DNA of 43,596 bases from Pyxidicoccus fallax (GTDB lineage: Bacteria; Myxococcota; Myxococcia; Myxococcales; Myxococcaceae): positions 1 to 43,596 of the forward strand of contig NZ_JABBJJ010000068.1 in assembly GCF_012933655.1 (NCBI RefSeq), read 5' to 3'. Within the stretch, counting starts at the first letter, position 1. The number at the start of each line of letters is the position of its first letter. Under the pieces are notes generated by a model that did not search any database, was not told the origin of the DNA, and saw only the letters and a list, made by a program, of their open reading frames with translations. Positions 1 to 8,206 of this stretch are shown here, piece by piece. The translations under genes were made by a program, and so were the position numbers.

Positions 1-42
1 GGTGGGAATCTATGCACGGCCCTTCCCACGCGCTCGTGCCTG

Positions 43-73
43 CGAGACCTACATGAATGAAGCGGAGGTCTCG
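43..73 (-). terminator. Hairpin downstream of the first lipoprotein gene
   Basis: CGAGACCT (43-50) and AGGTCTCG (66-73) form a perfect 8-bp stem with a 15-nt loop. It lies 35 bases past the stop of the minus-strand gene that ends at 108. No T-run follows, so an intrinsic terminator is only a suggestion. The rest of 1-107 holds nothing I recognise. Confidence 0.35.
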
Positions 74-107
74 GAGATGTGTTGTGGCATCAACACTCCG
101 CGGGGGC

Positions 108-2039
108 TCAGCGGTTGAAGCGGAGAACCTGGATGGACCTGGCCGTCCCACCCTCTTCAGACCACGCAAGCACCGGGGTCCCGTGACTGTCGAATCCCAA
201 GACGGGTCTCGTGGCCTCGGTCTTCCCGGATACGGCTCCCAGCGCACCACTCCCCAGCCAGTCCCAGTCACTTCCGGTCCACTGCCGAGCGAAGATGTCT
301 TCGGACATCTCACCGGTGAACTCGCTCCACACAAGGTGGAGCGTGCCGTTCCGGTCCACGCCGAGCTGCGGCCACCGGGCCGCCTGGTAGCCAGACCGAG
401 CACTCAGGGCCCCCCCCACGGGTTCCCAGGCATTGTTGTTCCACCGGCTGACGTAGATTTTCTCGGCAAGCGTCGGGGAGCCCGGCTGCTGCTTCATGAA
501 AGCCACGACGGGGCGACCGTTCCCATCCAACTGCAACGAGGGCGTTCCTCCAAAACAGCCCGTGTCTCCCAGGTCACCGCCGACGGACCGCCAGTCATCA
601 CGTGCCCACGTCCAGACCCTGATGGTGCATCGGGGAGGAAAGACGTCGTCGTTCTCTTCATGTACGGCGACCACCGGGTGCAGCCCCGCTTCCAACACCA
701 TGGAAGCAGACACCGTCCTCATGGAAGGCCGACTGGCCGTGAGGGCAGTCCCAATGGGCAGCCACTCGCGACCGCTCCAGCGCTGGACGTACACCCATCT
801 GGGACCACCCAAGGTGCCTTCATCCCATGAGACAACCGGACTGCCATCCTTGTCGAGCTGCAGAGCGACACTCCAAACCGGCGTATCCCCAGCCTGCGCA
901 CTCAAGGGAGTGCCCAGTTGCTGCCACTCGCCATCCACCCATCGCGAGACATACAGGCTGGTGGTGGAACCCTGACGGCCACCCCAAGCAACAACTGGGT
1001 TGCCCTGCGCATCCAACCGGAGAACCACCGGGCCATGCGCGGAATCCTCCACAGTGGGAGCGCCAAGCGACTCCCAGGAACTCCCGTTCCACCGCGAGAC
1101 AAAGACGAATTGACCGTTCTCATCCGTATCCAGCTCGATCCAGGCAACGACAGGACGCCCATCTCCATCGAGCTGGAGCGAGGGACCGCCGGCAGGGGTT
1201 GAACCTTCGAGAGCACTCAGCGCCGGAAACCTGAAGAACTCGGGAAGGCTCCAGGCCCACCCATCGGAGGGCAGTAACAAGGCGTTTCCAGCCAGGTCCG
1301 TGAGCTGGTCTGTCAGGACGAGCGTCAGGGTACCCGGCAGCTTCAGGCTCGCCGCAGGAGCCACGATGAGCGACATACCGTCGTTGGACAACTCCGCGGT
1401 ACGCGCCAAGGGTCCAGTGCCCGCGCGCAGCAGCACCGAAGCCTCCGTCAGGGTCACGGCGTCGAGCGGTTCGGTGAACGTGGCCTGGATGGGCTCGCGG
1501 ACGGAAACGCCCTCGGCTCCAGGCGCGGGGCGACGTGACAACACCTGGGGCGGCGTCCTGTCGACAACCACGGTGCGCTCCGCGCTGGTGTACAACCTCC
1601 CAGCCAGCGTGGCGCGAGCCCGAAGCACGTGCGCGCCTTCCGCGGTGGACGTCGTATCCCACGAGTACGTCAACGGCGGCGTCAGGACCGCGAGACGGCT
1701 GCCATCCACGAGCAGCTCCACGACTTCGGGTGTGCCGCCCTCCATTGCCACTTCGAGCAGGACACTCCCGTTCGTATACGTGACGGGTTGTGGCGTCAGG
1801 AGGTCCAACGTGAACACGGGAGGCCCCGCATCCGGCACCGAAGCATCCGGTGTTCCGGAGTCCGGCGATGTTCCGGAGTCCGGCGGTGTTCCGGAGTCCG
1901 GCGGTGTTCCGGAATCCACGACGGGAACCTCCGGCTCGCCAGCGTCGGGCGTTTCGGGCACCTGCTCGATTTCTGGGAGGTCGATGCAGGCCCAGGAGAA
2001 GAGGCAGCAGAGCACTGCGACGGTTCTGAGGTTGTGCAT
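108..2039 (-). CDS. Lipoprotein with Ig-like domain and seven-repeat propeller-like domain
   Basis: Predicted secreted lipoprotein of 643 residues. I chose the ATG at 2039 because it opens a signal peptide with a lipobox-like end (FSWAC, Cys18); the frame stays open upstream without such a signal. A Pro/Asp/Ser/Gly linker (about residues 35-75, PDSGTP repeats) is typical of myxobacterial lipoproteins. Next come an Ig-like stretch (about 85-165) and a Big_5/SbsA-like domain starting PPQVLSRRPAPG. The C-terminal half has seven repeats of about 52-56 residues with the pattern LQLD.dGrPVVAW then VSRWnG..W..lG; the last is cut off after its first half. Seven such units suggest a beta-propeller, possibly closed by strand exchange. 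No enzymatic motif is seen, so binding or surface display is the likely role. The domain call is by pattern only. Confidence 0.8.
   Translation of the reverse strand: MHNLRTVAVLCCLFSWACIDLPEIEQVPETPDAGEPEVPVVDSGTPPDSGTPPDSGTSPDSGTPDASVPDAGPPVFTLDLLTPQPVTYTNGSVLLEVAMEGGTPEVVELLVDGSRLAVLTPPLTYSWDTTSTAEGAHVLRARATLAGRLYTSAERTVVVDRTPPQVLSRRPAPGAEGVSVREPIQATFTEPLDAVTLTEASVLLRAGTGPLARTAELSNDGMSLIVAPAASLKLPGTLTLVLTDQLTDLAGNALLLPSDGWAWSLPEFFRFPALSALEGSTPAGGPSLQLDGDGRPVVAWIELDTDENGQFVFVSRWNGSSWESLGAPTVEDSAHGPVVLRLDAQGNPVVAWGGRQGSTTSLYVSRWVDGEWQQLGTPLSAQAGDTPVWSVALQLDKDGSPVVSWDEGTLGGPRWVYVQRWSGREWLPIGTALTASRPSMRTVSASMVLEAGLHPVVAVHEENDDVFPPRCTIRVWTWARDDWRSVGGDLGDTGCFGGTPSLQLDGNGRPVVAFMKQQPGSPTLAEKIYVSRWNNNAWEPVGGALSARSGYQAARWPQLGVDRNGTLHLVWSEFTGEMSEDIFARQWTGSDWDWLGSGALGAVSGKTEATRPVLGFDSHGTPVLAWSEEGGTARSIQVLRFNR
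1849..1920. repeat. 18-bp coding minisatellite, four copies
   Basis: Four tandem 18-bp units (1849-1866, 1867-1884, 1885-1902, 1903-1920) encode the PDSGTP linker of the lipoprotein. The first three differ at one position; the fourth is diverged. The 18-bp length keeps the frame, so copy number could vary without inactivating the gene. Confidence 0.9.
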
Positions 2040-2210
2040 GGTGCAGGTGGGCGGTGCAGTCGTCGTTCCGCGCCCACGCCGGATGGGAGCCGTGCCAATA
2101 CCTCGAACTCCCATGGGTTGAAGCCACGAAAACAGCGGCCCTTCCCGTGAGTGAGTCCACCCGCGAGACGCGGGTCTCGCCCAATGGACCTCCGGCATCC
2201 AGAACGGCAA

Positions 2211-2241
2211 CGCCCCCGTGGAGTCCGTCTCCACGAGGGCG
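2211..2241 (-). terminator. Strong hairpin after the second lipoprotein gene
   Basis: Bases 2211-2223 and 2229-2241 form a 13-bp stem with one mismatch and a 5-nt loop. It lies about 43 bases past the stop of the minus-strand gene ending at 2284. It fits an intrinsic terminator, although only a weak T-rich stretch follows. The rest of 2040-2283 shows no gene; it should contain the promoter of the lipoprotein gene starting at 2039, but I see no clear boxes. Confidence 0.55.
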
Positions 2242-2283
2242 CTGCGAGCCACTCAGTGCTGGAGGCTCAGGACCTCCGTTGAA

Positions 2284-3948
2284 TCACTGGGCAGGAGGCG
2301 GCTGGGTGGCGACCGTGCTGACCGACAGGTTGGCGGTGATGGGCTGGCCCCAGATGCTCTCGTAGGTGCCGGTGGTGCCCCCCGCGGGGCGGTTCGCCAG
2401 CTTGTCGAACGCCACGTGCACCCGCAGGCTGGTGGGGCTCAGGGGGAACGCGCCGTTGTAGAAGAAGGAGTAGCGCGTGCTGTAGCCCGAGTAGATCATC
2501 GGGAAGGGAGCCACCTCGGCGGGAGTGCGGGTCTGGAGGGGAGCGGAGGGCTCATCCATGAAGAGGTCGAGGCCCACCGGGTTGTTCAGCTCACCCGCGA
2601 CGTCGCCGATGACGTTGACGGAGGTGGCGCTGGCGTCGGCGATGTTCGCGTCGATGAACACCTGGACGTAGGGGCCGAAGTCGTAGGTCCGCGCGATGGG
2701 CGAGCTGAAGTTCACGTAGATGCGCTCACCGGGGTTGATCTGCGACGACGTGGGCGACGACGTCGAGGTCTCCTGGTAACGAACCTCCGAGATGGTGATG
2801 GCCTGGGCGTTCGCCGGCTCGCCCGTGAAGAAGTAGCCGGTCTTGGTGTAGAGGCTGCCACCCTCGGCCGACACGGCGCGCACGTCGATGTTGTACTCCC
2901 GGCCCGGCTGCAGGCCGTTGGAGGGCCGGATGGTGGCGCTGTAGCCGCCAGCACCGATGCTGGTGGTGACCGCCAGCGACTCGCGTCCGGCCTCGTCGGT
3001 CAGGCGCGCCAGCAGCGAGCCCTGCTGCACGGGCTGGCTGAAGAACAGGTAGATGGGGTCGCCGGCACCAATCATGTTGCGCAGCGGGTCCCTGTCGGTG
3101 GCTCCCCGGAGGCTGCCGACGTTGCTGCTCTCGACGTTCAGCGCCGCCCCCTGGTTGTCACGCGCGAACTGCAGGTTGATGAGCCGCGTGGAGGTGTTCT
3201 GCACGGCCGTCTGGCCCGAGTAGGTGGCCGCGTAGCCCGTGGTATCCGGCAGGGCGTCGTTGTTGGTGTCCACCGGGGAGACCCACAGCCGGTACGCGCC
3301 ATTCTGCAGGCGCGCCATCTCCGCCGCGCTGGGGATACCCGAGAACGTCAGGACACCCTGCTCGTCCGCGATGGCCTCCACCACGACGTTGCTCACCACG
3401 CGAGTGGCGTTTTCACCATTGAAGAGGATGATGGAGCCTGCGGGCGCGGCCTCGAGCGTGGCCCGCGCGTTCGCGGCGGGGCGGCCCTGCGGCGTCACCA
3501 CGATGAAGCTCATCGTGCCATCCAGCTTCGCCAGGGTGATGGGGCCGAAGCTCGCGTTGGCGTTGTTGATGGGGACGTTGCCGGCCGACGAGGGCACCGT
3601 CGAGGTGGCGCGCAGCGTGGCATAGCCGGCCTTGCTGAAGGTCAGCAGCACCTCGGAACCGGCGGGAACGCCCGGGAACTCGAAGTTGCCCTTCGCATCC
3701 GTCGGGACCGACACGGGCTCCGCCGAGCTGCCGATGGTCATCTCCACGACGACCTCGGACAGCGGCTTCAGGTCCGTGCTCAGCACCTGGCCCGACACGG
3801 TGCCCTTCGGCGTGGCCGGCGTCACCACCGTCACGCTGTCCGGCTCACGCACGCCGTCCGCGATACCGTCGCCGTTCTCGTCCTTCAAATCCTCGCCACA
3901 GCCCAGAGCCAGGAACGGCACCACGGCGAACACCAGATGCTTCTTCAT
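2284..3948 (-). CDS. Lipoprotein with carboxypeptidase-regulatory-like and Ig-like domains
   Basis: Predicted lipoprotein of 554 residues. The ATG at 3948 gives MKKHLVFAV, a hydrophobic stretch and the lipobox LALGC (Cys17). The mature start carries an acidic Asp-rich segment (DENGDGIADG) resembling a calcium-binding thrombospondin type 3 or dockerin loop. Residues of about 40-110 look like a carboxypeptidase-regulatory-like beta-sandwich (GTVSGQVLSTDLKPL, then GNFEFPGVPAGS). A second such domain may start near the segment MSFIVVTPQGRPAANA. Later segments (NMIGAGDPIYLFFSQPV; INPGERIYVNFSSPI) resemble Big_5/SbsA Ig-like domains. No catalytic residues are recognised; a structural or surface role is inferred. 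The upstream gap 3949-4188 holds no gene. Confidence 0.8.
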   Translation of the reverse strand: MKKHLVFAVVPFLALGCGEDLKDENGDGIADGVREPDSVTVVTPATPKGTVSGQVLSTDLKPLSEVVVEMTIGSSAEPVSVPTDAKGNFEFPGVPAGSEVLLTFSKAGYATLRATSTVPSSAGNVPINNANASFGPITLAKLDGTMSFIVVTPQGRPAANARATLEAAPAGSIILFNGENATRVVSNVVVEAIADEQGVLTFSGIPSAAEMARLQNGAYRLWVSPVDTNNDALPDTTGYAATYSGQTAVQNTSTRLINLQFARDNQGAALNVESSNVGSLRGATDRDPLRNMIGAGDPIYLFFSQPVQQGSLLARLTDEAGRESLAVTTSIGAGGYSATIRPSNGLQPGREYNIDVRAVSAEGGSLYTKTGYFFTGEPANAQAITISEVRYQETSTSSPTSSQINPGERIYVNFSSPIARTYDFGPYVQVFIDANIADASATSVNVIGDVAGELNNPVGLDLFMDEPSAPLQTRTPAEVAPFPMIYSGYSTRYSFFYNGAFPLSPTSLRVHVAFDKLANRPAGGTTGTYESIWGQPITANLSVSTVATQPPPAQ

Positions 3949-4188
3949 CTTCCCCACCTTGAAAGGATTTCCCCAATATCGGCGTCCGAACACTCGAAAG
4001 GACGCGCAGCGGACACTCTCCGACCCGAGCCTCTCCCGTCAAGCCAGGGGCCCCGCCGGGCATGCCCTCCACTCCCACCGCCCGCTCCGATTCGGATCAC
4101 CCCCGGTTTCTCAACCCGCGGAGGTCCGAGCCGACCCCCCCATCACATCCCGCCGTGCCCGCGCCGCCGGCTGCTAGGGTGCCGCGCC

Positions 4189-4632
4189 ATGTCGGACGTG
4201 AATGACCCCTGCCTCGGCTGCGCCATCGTGCGCGGGGACACCCGCCCCGTGGGGGGCGTTCTCGCCCGGGCTCCGGGGCTCGTGCTGCACGGTGTGGCCT
4301 CCCCCAGCCCCGTCCCCGGCTGGGTCGTCATCTCCAGCGAGCGCCACGTGCGCGCCTGGTACGACCTGGACGACGAGGCCGCGCGCGAGCTGGGCCCCTT
4401 CGCCGCCCGCGTCATGCGCGCCCAGCGCGAGGTGCTCGGCGCCGAGCACGCCTACGCCTTCGCCATCGGCGACGTGCTGCGCCACTTCCACCTGCACCTC
4501 GTCCCCCGCTACGCCCACACCCCCCAGCGCCTCTGGGGCCGCGCCGTCTTCGACGCCCCCGCCGCGGACCACCGCCCCGCCGAGGAACTCGAGGCTGCCG
4601 CCCGCGCGCTCGCCGCCGCGCTGTCGCGCTGA
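4189..4632 (+). CDS. HIT family protein
   Basis: Histidine-triad protein of 147 residues, likely cytoplasmic; the family hydrolyses or transfers nucleotides from substrates such as adenosine phosphoramidates. The triad HFHLHLVPR is near residue 103, with the usual alternating H-x-H-x-H pattern. The Cys-x2-Cys near the N terminus (CLGC, residues 8-11) is common in bacterial HIT proteins, where it helps bind zinc. The ATG at 4189 fits the family length; the frame is open far upstream but that part is antisense to the lipoprotein gene. The physiological substrate cannot be read from the sequence. Confidence 0.9.
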   Translation: MSDVNDPCLGCAIVRGDTRPVGGVLARAPGLVLHGVASPSPVPGWVVISSERHVRAWYDLDDEAARELGPFAARVMRAQREVLGAEHAYAFAIGDVLRHFHLHLVPRYAHTPQRLWGRAVFDAPAADHRPAEELEAAARALAAALSR

Positions 4633-4797
4633 AGCCGCTCGCCCGCCCCCCGGGCAACCGCCACGCGCCCCTGGGAGGAGGACCCCACCCCGCACCGCGT
4701 GCCCACGACGGACGCCGCCGCGGGTCCGATAGGGGCATCACAACCCGCCGGCCCCATGGACCTGCCCTCCCGGAGAGGGAAGAATGCCGGCCGCCCC

Positions 4798-7635
4798 ATG
4801 CGTCCCTCCCGTTCCGGTCCGCTGCTCGCCCTGACCCTCCTGCTCCTGTCCACGAGCCCCGTGCTCGCGGACAACAACGCGGACGAGGCGGAAATCGCCT
4901 TCGAGCTGGGCAACGACGCGTACTCCCGGGGCGAATACGCCGAGGCGCTGCGCTCCTACTTCACCAGCTACCGCCTCGTCCCCAACCGCAACGTCCTCTT
5001 CAACATCGCCCGCTGCTTCGAGGCGCTGAACAAGTTCAACGAGGCGTACCGCTACTACAACGACCTGCTCACCGAGGACCTCCCCGCCGAGGACGCCTCC
5101 GAGGTGACGCGCTCGCTGGACCGGCTCCGCCCCAAGGTCGCCCTCGTGCGCGTCACCACCAACCCCAAGGGCGCCGACGTCTACGTGGACCGCATGGACC
5201 TGGGCAGCCGCGGGCGCTCGCCGCAGACGCTCGCGCTGTCGCCCGGCCGCCACAAAATCATGGTGAAGAAGGACGGCTACCGCCCCGCCGAGGCCACCGT
5301 CTCCCTGGCGAAGGGACGCGAGGCGGAGCAGACCTTCGAGCTCACCCTCATCACCGGCGGCGTGGAGCTGTCCGGCACCCCCGAGGGCGCCGAGGTGCGC
5401 GACACCCCCAACGGCCCCGTCATCGCCCGGCTGCCCGGCCGCGCGCGCCTGCCTCCCGGCCAGCGCGTGCTGTACGTGCGCGCCCCCGGCTACGCCCCCT
5501 CCCAGTACGTGGTGGACGTGCCCGCCGACAGCGCCGTGCCCCTCGCCGTGTCCCTGCGCGTGCAGGACCGGCCCACCGGCCGGCTCGTCGTCACCGCCAA
5601 CCGCGACGGCGCCGCCGTGCGCGTGGACGGCCAGCCCGCCGGCTTCACCCCCACCGTCGTCACCCTCCCCGAGGGCGAGCACACCCTCGAGGTGGAGAGC
5701 CGCGAGGTGCGCCCCCTGCGCCAGCAGGTGACGGTGGTGGCCGACCAGGAGGTCAAGGTCCACGCCGAGCTGCGCTACGCCCCGCCCCCCGTGCGCGCCG
5801 CCTCCAAGAGCCTCGTCGCCGTGGACGAGGCCCCCGCCTCCACCACCGTCCTCACCCAGGAGGAGCTGCGCGCCTTCGGCTGGCGCACCCTCGCCGAGGC
5901 CCTCTCCGGCGTGCGCGGCATCTTCCTCACCGACGACCGGACGTACACCTACCTGGGCGTGCGCGGCTTCTCGCCCCCGGGCGACCTCAACACCCGCGTC
6001 CTCATCCTCTGGGACGGCCACGCCATGAACGACGTCTGGGCCGGCCAGGGCTACGCCGCGCATGACCTCAGCGTGGACCTCCAGGAGGTGGAGCGCATCG
6101 AGGTCGTCCGCGGCCCCGGCAGCGCCCTGTACGGCACCGGCGCCTTCTTCGGCGTCATCAACGTGGTGCCGCGCGAGTCGCTCGGCGCGGACAAGCACAT
6201 GGAGCTGACGGGCGCGGTGGGCGGCCTGGGCACCAGCCGTGGCCATGCCACCGCGTCGTGGGAGGACGGCGACCGCTCGGTGCTGGTGAGCGCCGCGGCC
6301 ATGAGCGCCACCGGCGCGGACACCACCCGGCTGAGGGACGACCTCATCATCACCGGGCTGGACGGAGAGAAGGCCGCCACCGGCTCGGTGCGCGCCCGCC
6401 TGGGCCACTTCTCCTTCCAGGGCCAGTTCAACGTCCGCTCCAAGGACCTGCCCACCGCCCCCTATGGCACCGTGCCGGGCGCCGAGGGCAACACCGTGGA
6501 GGACCTGCGCGCCTTCGCCGAGGCCCGCTACGAGCGGGCCTTCTCCGAGCGCATCAGCCTGTCGGTGCGCGGCGCGTTGGACCTCAGCCGCTACGAGGGC
6601 ATCTACGTGTACCCGGACGCGGGCGGAGGCGCCCTCCCGGAGGAAGGCGCGGCGGACTGGGTCACCGCCGAGGCGCGAGCGACGCTGGGCCTCTTCGACG
6701 GCAACCGCCTCACCGTGGGCGTGGAGGGCCAGGGCCAGCTGCGCGTGCGCCAGACGGCGCGCGGCGAGCCGCTGGAGACGAAGGCCCGCACGCTGGTGTC
6801 CGCGTACCTGCTCGACGAGTGGCGGCTGCACCCGCGGCTGAGCCTCTCCGCCGGCCTGCGCCTGGACAAGTACCTGGACCTGGACACCACGCCCCTCACC
6901 CCGCGCCTGGCCCTCATCGCGCGGCCGTACGAGAAGGGCCTCACCAAGCTGGTGGCCGGCCGCGCCTTCCGCGCGCCCAACGTCTACGAGCTCTACTACG
7001 AGGACGGCATCTCCCAGGGCGCGGCCGGGGAGCTGGACCCGGAGACCATCACCACCTTCGAGCTGGAGCACTCGCACGACCTGACGCACGAGCTGCGGCT
7101 CACCGTGGCCGGCTACCACAACCGCATCTCCAGCCTGGTGCAGCTCCAGACGGAGGCCCGCCCCTCCGGGGACTGCGGCGGCGCGGCCTGCCTGCGCTTC
7201 GTCAACAACGACGGCACCGCGCTGGCCTGGGGCGCCGAGGCCGGCGTGCACTGGCAGCCGGGGCGGTGGCTGCTGGTGGACCTGAGCTACTCGTACGTGA
7301 AGCTGAGCAACGCCTCGGAGGACGTCGTCGCCGCGGCCCCCGCGCACCTCGTCTCCGGACGCTTCCTGATGCCGGTGGGCGCCGGGGACATGCGCGTGGC
7401 CACGCAGGCCACCTACCAGAGCGCGCGGCCCGGCGGCCCCGGCGGCGCCGACAGCGGTGAGGCGTTGCTCGTCGGCTTCGGCCTGTCCGGCGACTACGGC
7501 CCGCTGCGCTACTTCGCCGGCGTGCACAACCTCCTGGACGCCCGCTACACGCTGCCGGTGTCGGAGGAGAACTCCATCGCCCCCGTGCCGCAGTACGGCC
7601 GGACGTTCACCCTCCAGCTCACCGGCAGCTTCTGA
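4798..7635 (+). CDS. TPR-PEGA-TonB-dependent receptor fusion
   Basis: Outer-membrane receptor of 945 residues. I took the ATG at 4798 because it gives a clean signal peptide (Arg-rich start, LLALTLLLL core, cleavage after VLA); an ATG at 4756 is an alternative. Mature order: TPR-like helices (about 30-100, with AFELGNDAYSRGEYAEAL), three PEGA-like beta domains (about 112-185, 186-258 and 260-328), a TonB plug (about 344-457, with VERIEVVRGPGSALYG), and a TonB-dependent beta-barrel to the end. The last residue is Phe, as expected for BAM-inserted barrels. Family receptors import chelates or other scarce ligands; the ligand here is unknown and no siderophore or B12 gene is adjacent. The N-terminal periplasmic extension is the odd part and might link the receptor to the cell wall or a partner. 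Confidence 0.88.
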   Translation: MRPSRSGPLLALTLLLLSTSPVLADNNADEAEIAFELGNDAYSRGEYAEALRSYFTSYRLVPNRNVLFNIARCFEALNKFNEAYRYYNDLLTEDLPAEDASEVTRSLDRLRPKVALVRVTTNPKGADVYVDRMDLGSRGRSPQTLALSPGRHKIMVKKDGYRPAEATVSLAKGREAEQTFELTLITGGVELSGTPEGAEVRDTPNGPVIARLPGRARLPPGQRVLYVRAPGYAPSQYVVDVPADSAVPLAVSLRVQDRPTGRLVVTANRDGAAVRVDGQPAGFTPTVVTLPEGEHTLEVESREVRPLRQQVTVVADQEVKVHAELRYAPPPVRAASKSLVAVDEAPASTTVLTQEELRAFGWRTLAEALSGVRGIFLTDDRTYTYLGVRGFSPPGDLNTRVLILWDGHAMNDVWAGQGYAAHDLSVDLQEVERIEVVRGPGSALYGTGAFFGVINVVPRESLGADKHMELTGAVGGLGTSRGHATASWEDGDRSVLVSAAAMSATGADTTRLRDDLIITGLDGEKAATGSVRARLGHFSFQGQFNVRSKDLPTAPYGTVPGAEGNTVEDLRAFAEARYERAFSERISLSVRGALDLSRYEGIYVYPDAGGGALPEEGAADWVTAEARATLGLFDGNRLTVGVEGQGQLRVRQTARGEPLETKARTLVSAYLLDEWRLHPRLSLSAGLRLDKYLDLDTTPLTPRLALIARPYEKGLTKLVAGRAFRAPNVYELYYEDGISQGAAGELDPETITTFELEHSHDLTHELRLTVAGYHNRISSLVQLQTEARPSGDCGGAACLRFVNNDGTALAWGAEAGVHWQPGRWLLVDLSYSYVKLSNASEDVVAAAPAHLVSGRFLMPVGAGDMRVATQATYQSARPGGPGGADSGEALLVGFGLSGDYGPLRYFAGVHNLLDARYTLPVSEENSIAPVPQYGRTFTLQLTGSF

Positions 7636-7643
7636 CGCGCCCC

Positions 7644-8096
7644 ATGTCCGACCTCGCGCTGGCCTTCATCCACCCCGGCCATGCCCTCTACGAGGGTGAG
7701 CTGGAGCTGCGCTTCCGCGTGCTGCGCGAGCCGCTCGGCTTCACCCGCGCCCAGGTGGCCTTCCCCTTCGAGGGCAACAGCCTCCACCTCGTGGCGCACC
7801 AGGGTGACACCGTGCTGGGCTGTGTCCTCTTCAACCCCGAGGACGCACACGGCGGCCGCCTCTTCCAGATGGCCGTGTCCCCCACCCTCCAGGGGCGGGG
7901 CCTGGGTGCCCGGCTGGTGCGCGCCCTGGAAGAGGAGCTGCGCCGTCGCGGCTTCACCCACGTCCACCTTCACGCCCGCGCCCCCGTCGTCCCCTTCTAT
8001 GAGCGGCTGGGTTACAGCGTGTACGGAGAGCCGTTCACCGAGGTGGGAATTCCACATCGGCACATGCGCAAGGCGCTCGACAGCCGGGGGGCCTAG
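7644..8096 (+). CDS. GNAT family N-acetyltransferase
   Basis: Acetyltransferase of 150 residues, likely cytoplasmic. The acetyl-CoA-binding motif A is visible as MAVSPTLQGRGLGARLV (about residues 76-92), followed by the helix LVRALEEELRRRG and the family's C-terminal motif B region (VVPFYERLGYSVYG). It starts 8 bases after the receptor stop, so it may be cotranscribed. The substrate cannot be told. Confidence 0.88.
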   Translation: MSDLALAFIHPGHALYEGELELRFRVLREPLGFTRAQVAFPFEGNSLHLVAHQGDTVLGCVLFNPEDAHGGRLFQMAVSPTLQGRGLGARLVRALEEELRRRGFTHVHLHARAPVVPFYERLGYSVYGEPFTEVGIPHRHMRKALDSRGA

Positions 8097-8110
8097 CTGT
8101 CACCCGTCAA

Positions 8111-8132
8111 CCAGCCGGAGGGCTTCGGCTGG
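8111..8132 (+). terminator. Hairpin between the GNAT and nitronate monooxygenase genes
   Basis: CCAGCCG (8111-8117) and CGGCTGG (8126-8132) form a perfect 7-bp stem with an 8-nt loop, 15 bases after the GNAT stop. A partly overlapping outer pair, TCAACC (8107-8112) with GGTTGA (8141-8146), could form an alternative structure. There is no T-run, so the terminator role is tentative. Confidence 0.4.
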
Positions 8133-8206
8133 ACCCGGGGGGTTGATCCACCAGCGATGCTGGTAACCTCTGGATTCCGAGCAGCCCGCCACCTCCAGGA
8201 GACACG

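Noticed and set aside
1849-1920. Possible CRISPR-like array from regularly spaced repeats
   Set aside because: Units are 18 bp, directly tandem without spacers, and encode a Pro-rich protein linker.
2218-4188. Plus-strand frame running into the HIT gene
   Set aside because: Antisense to the lipoprotein gene; the HIT domain begins only at 4189 with its own ATG and normal length.
4738-7527. Minus-strand open frame of 929 codons opposite the TonB receptor gene
   Set aside because: Antisense shadow of a high-GC gene: composition is His/Ala/Gly/Val-rich with no domain, while the opposite strand encodes a clear receptor.
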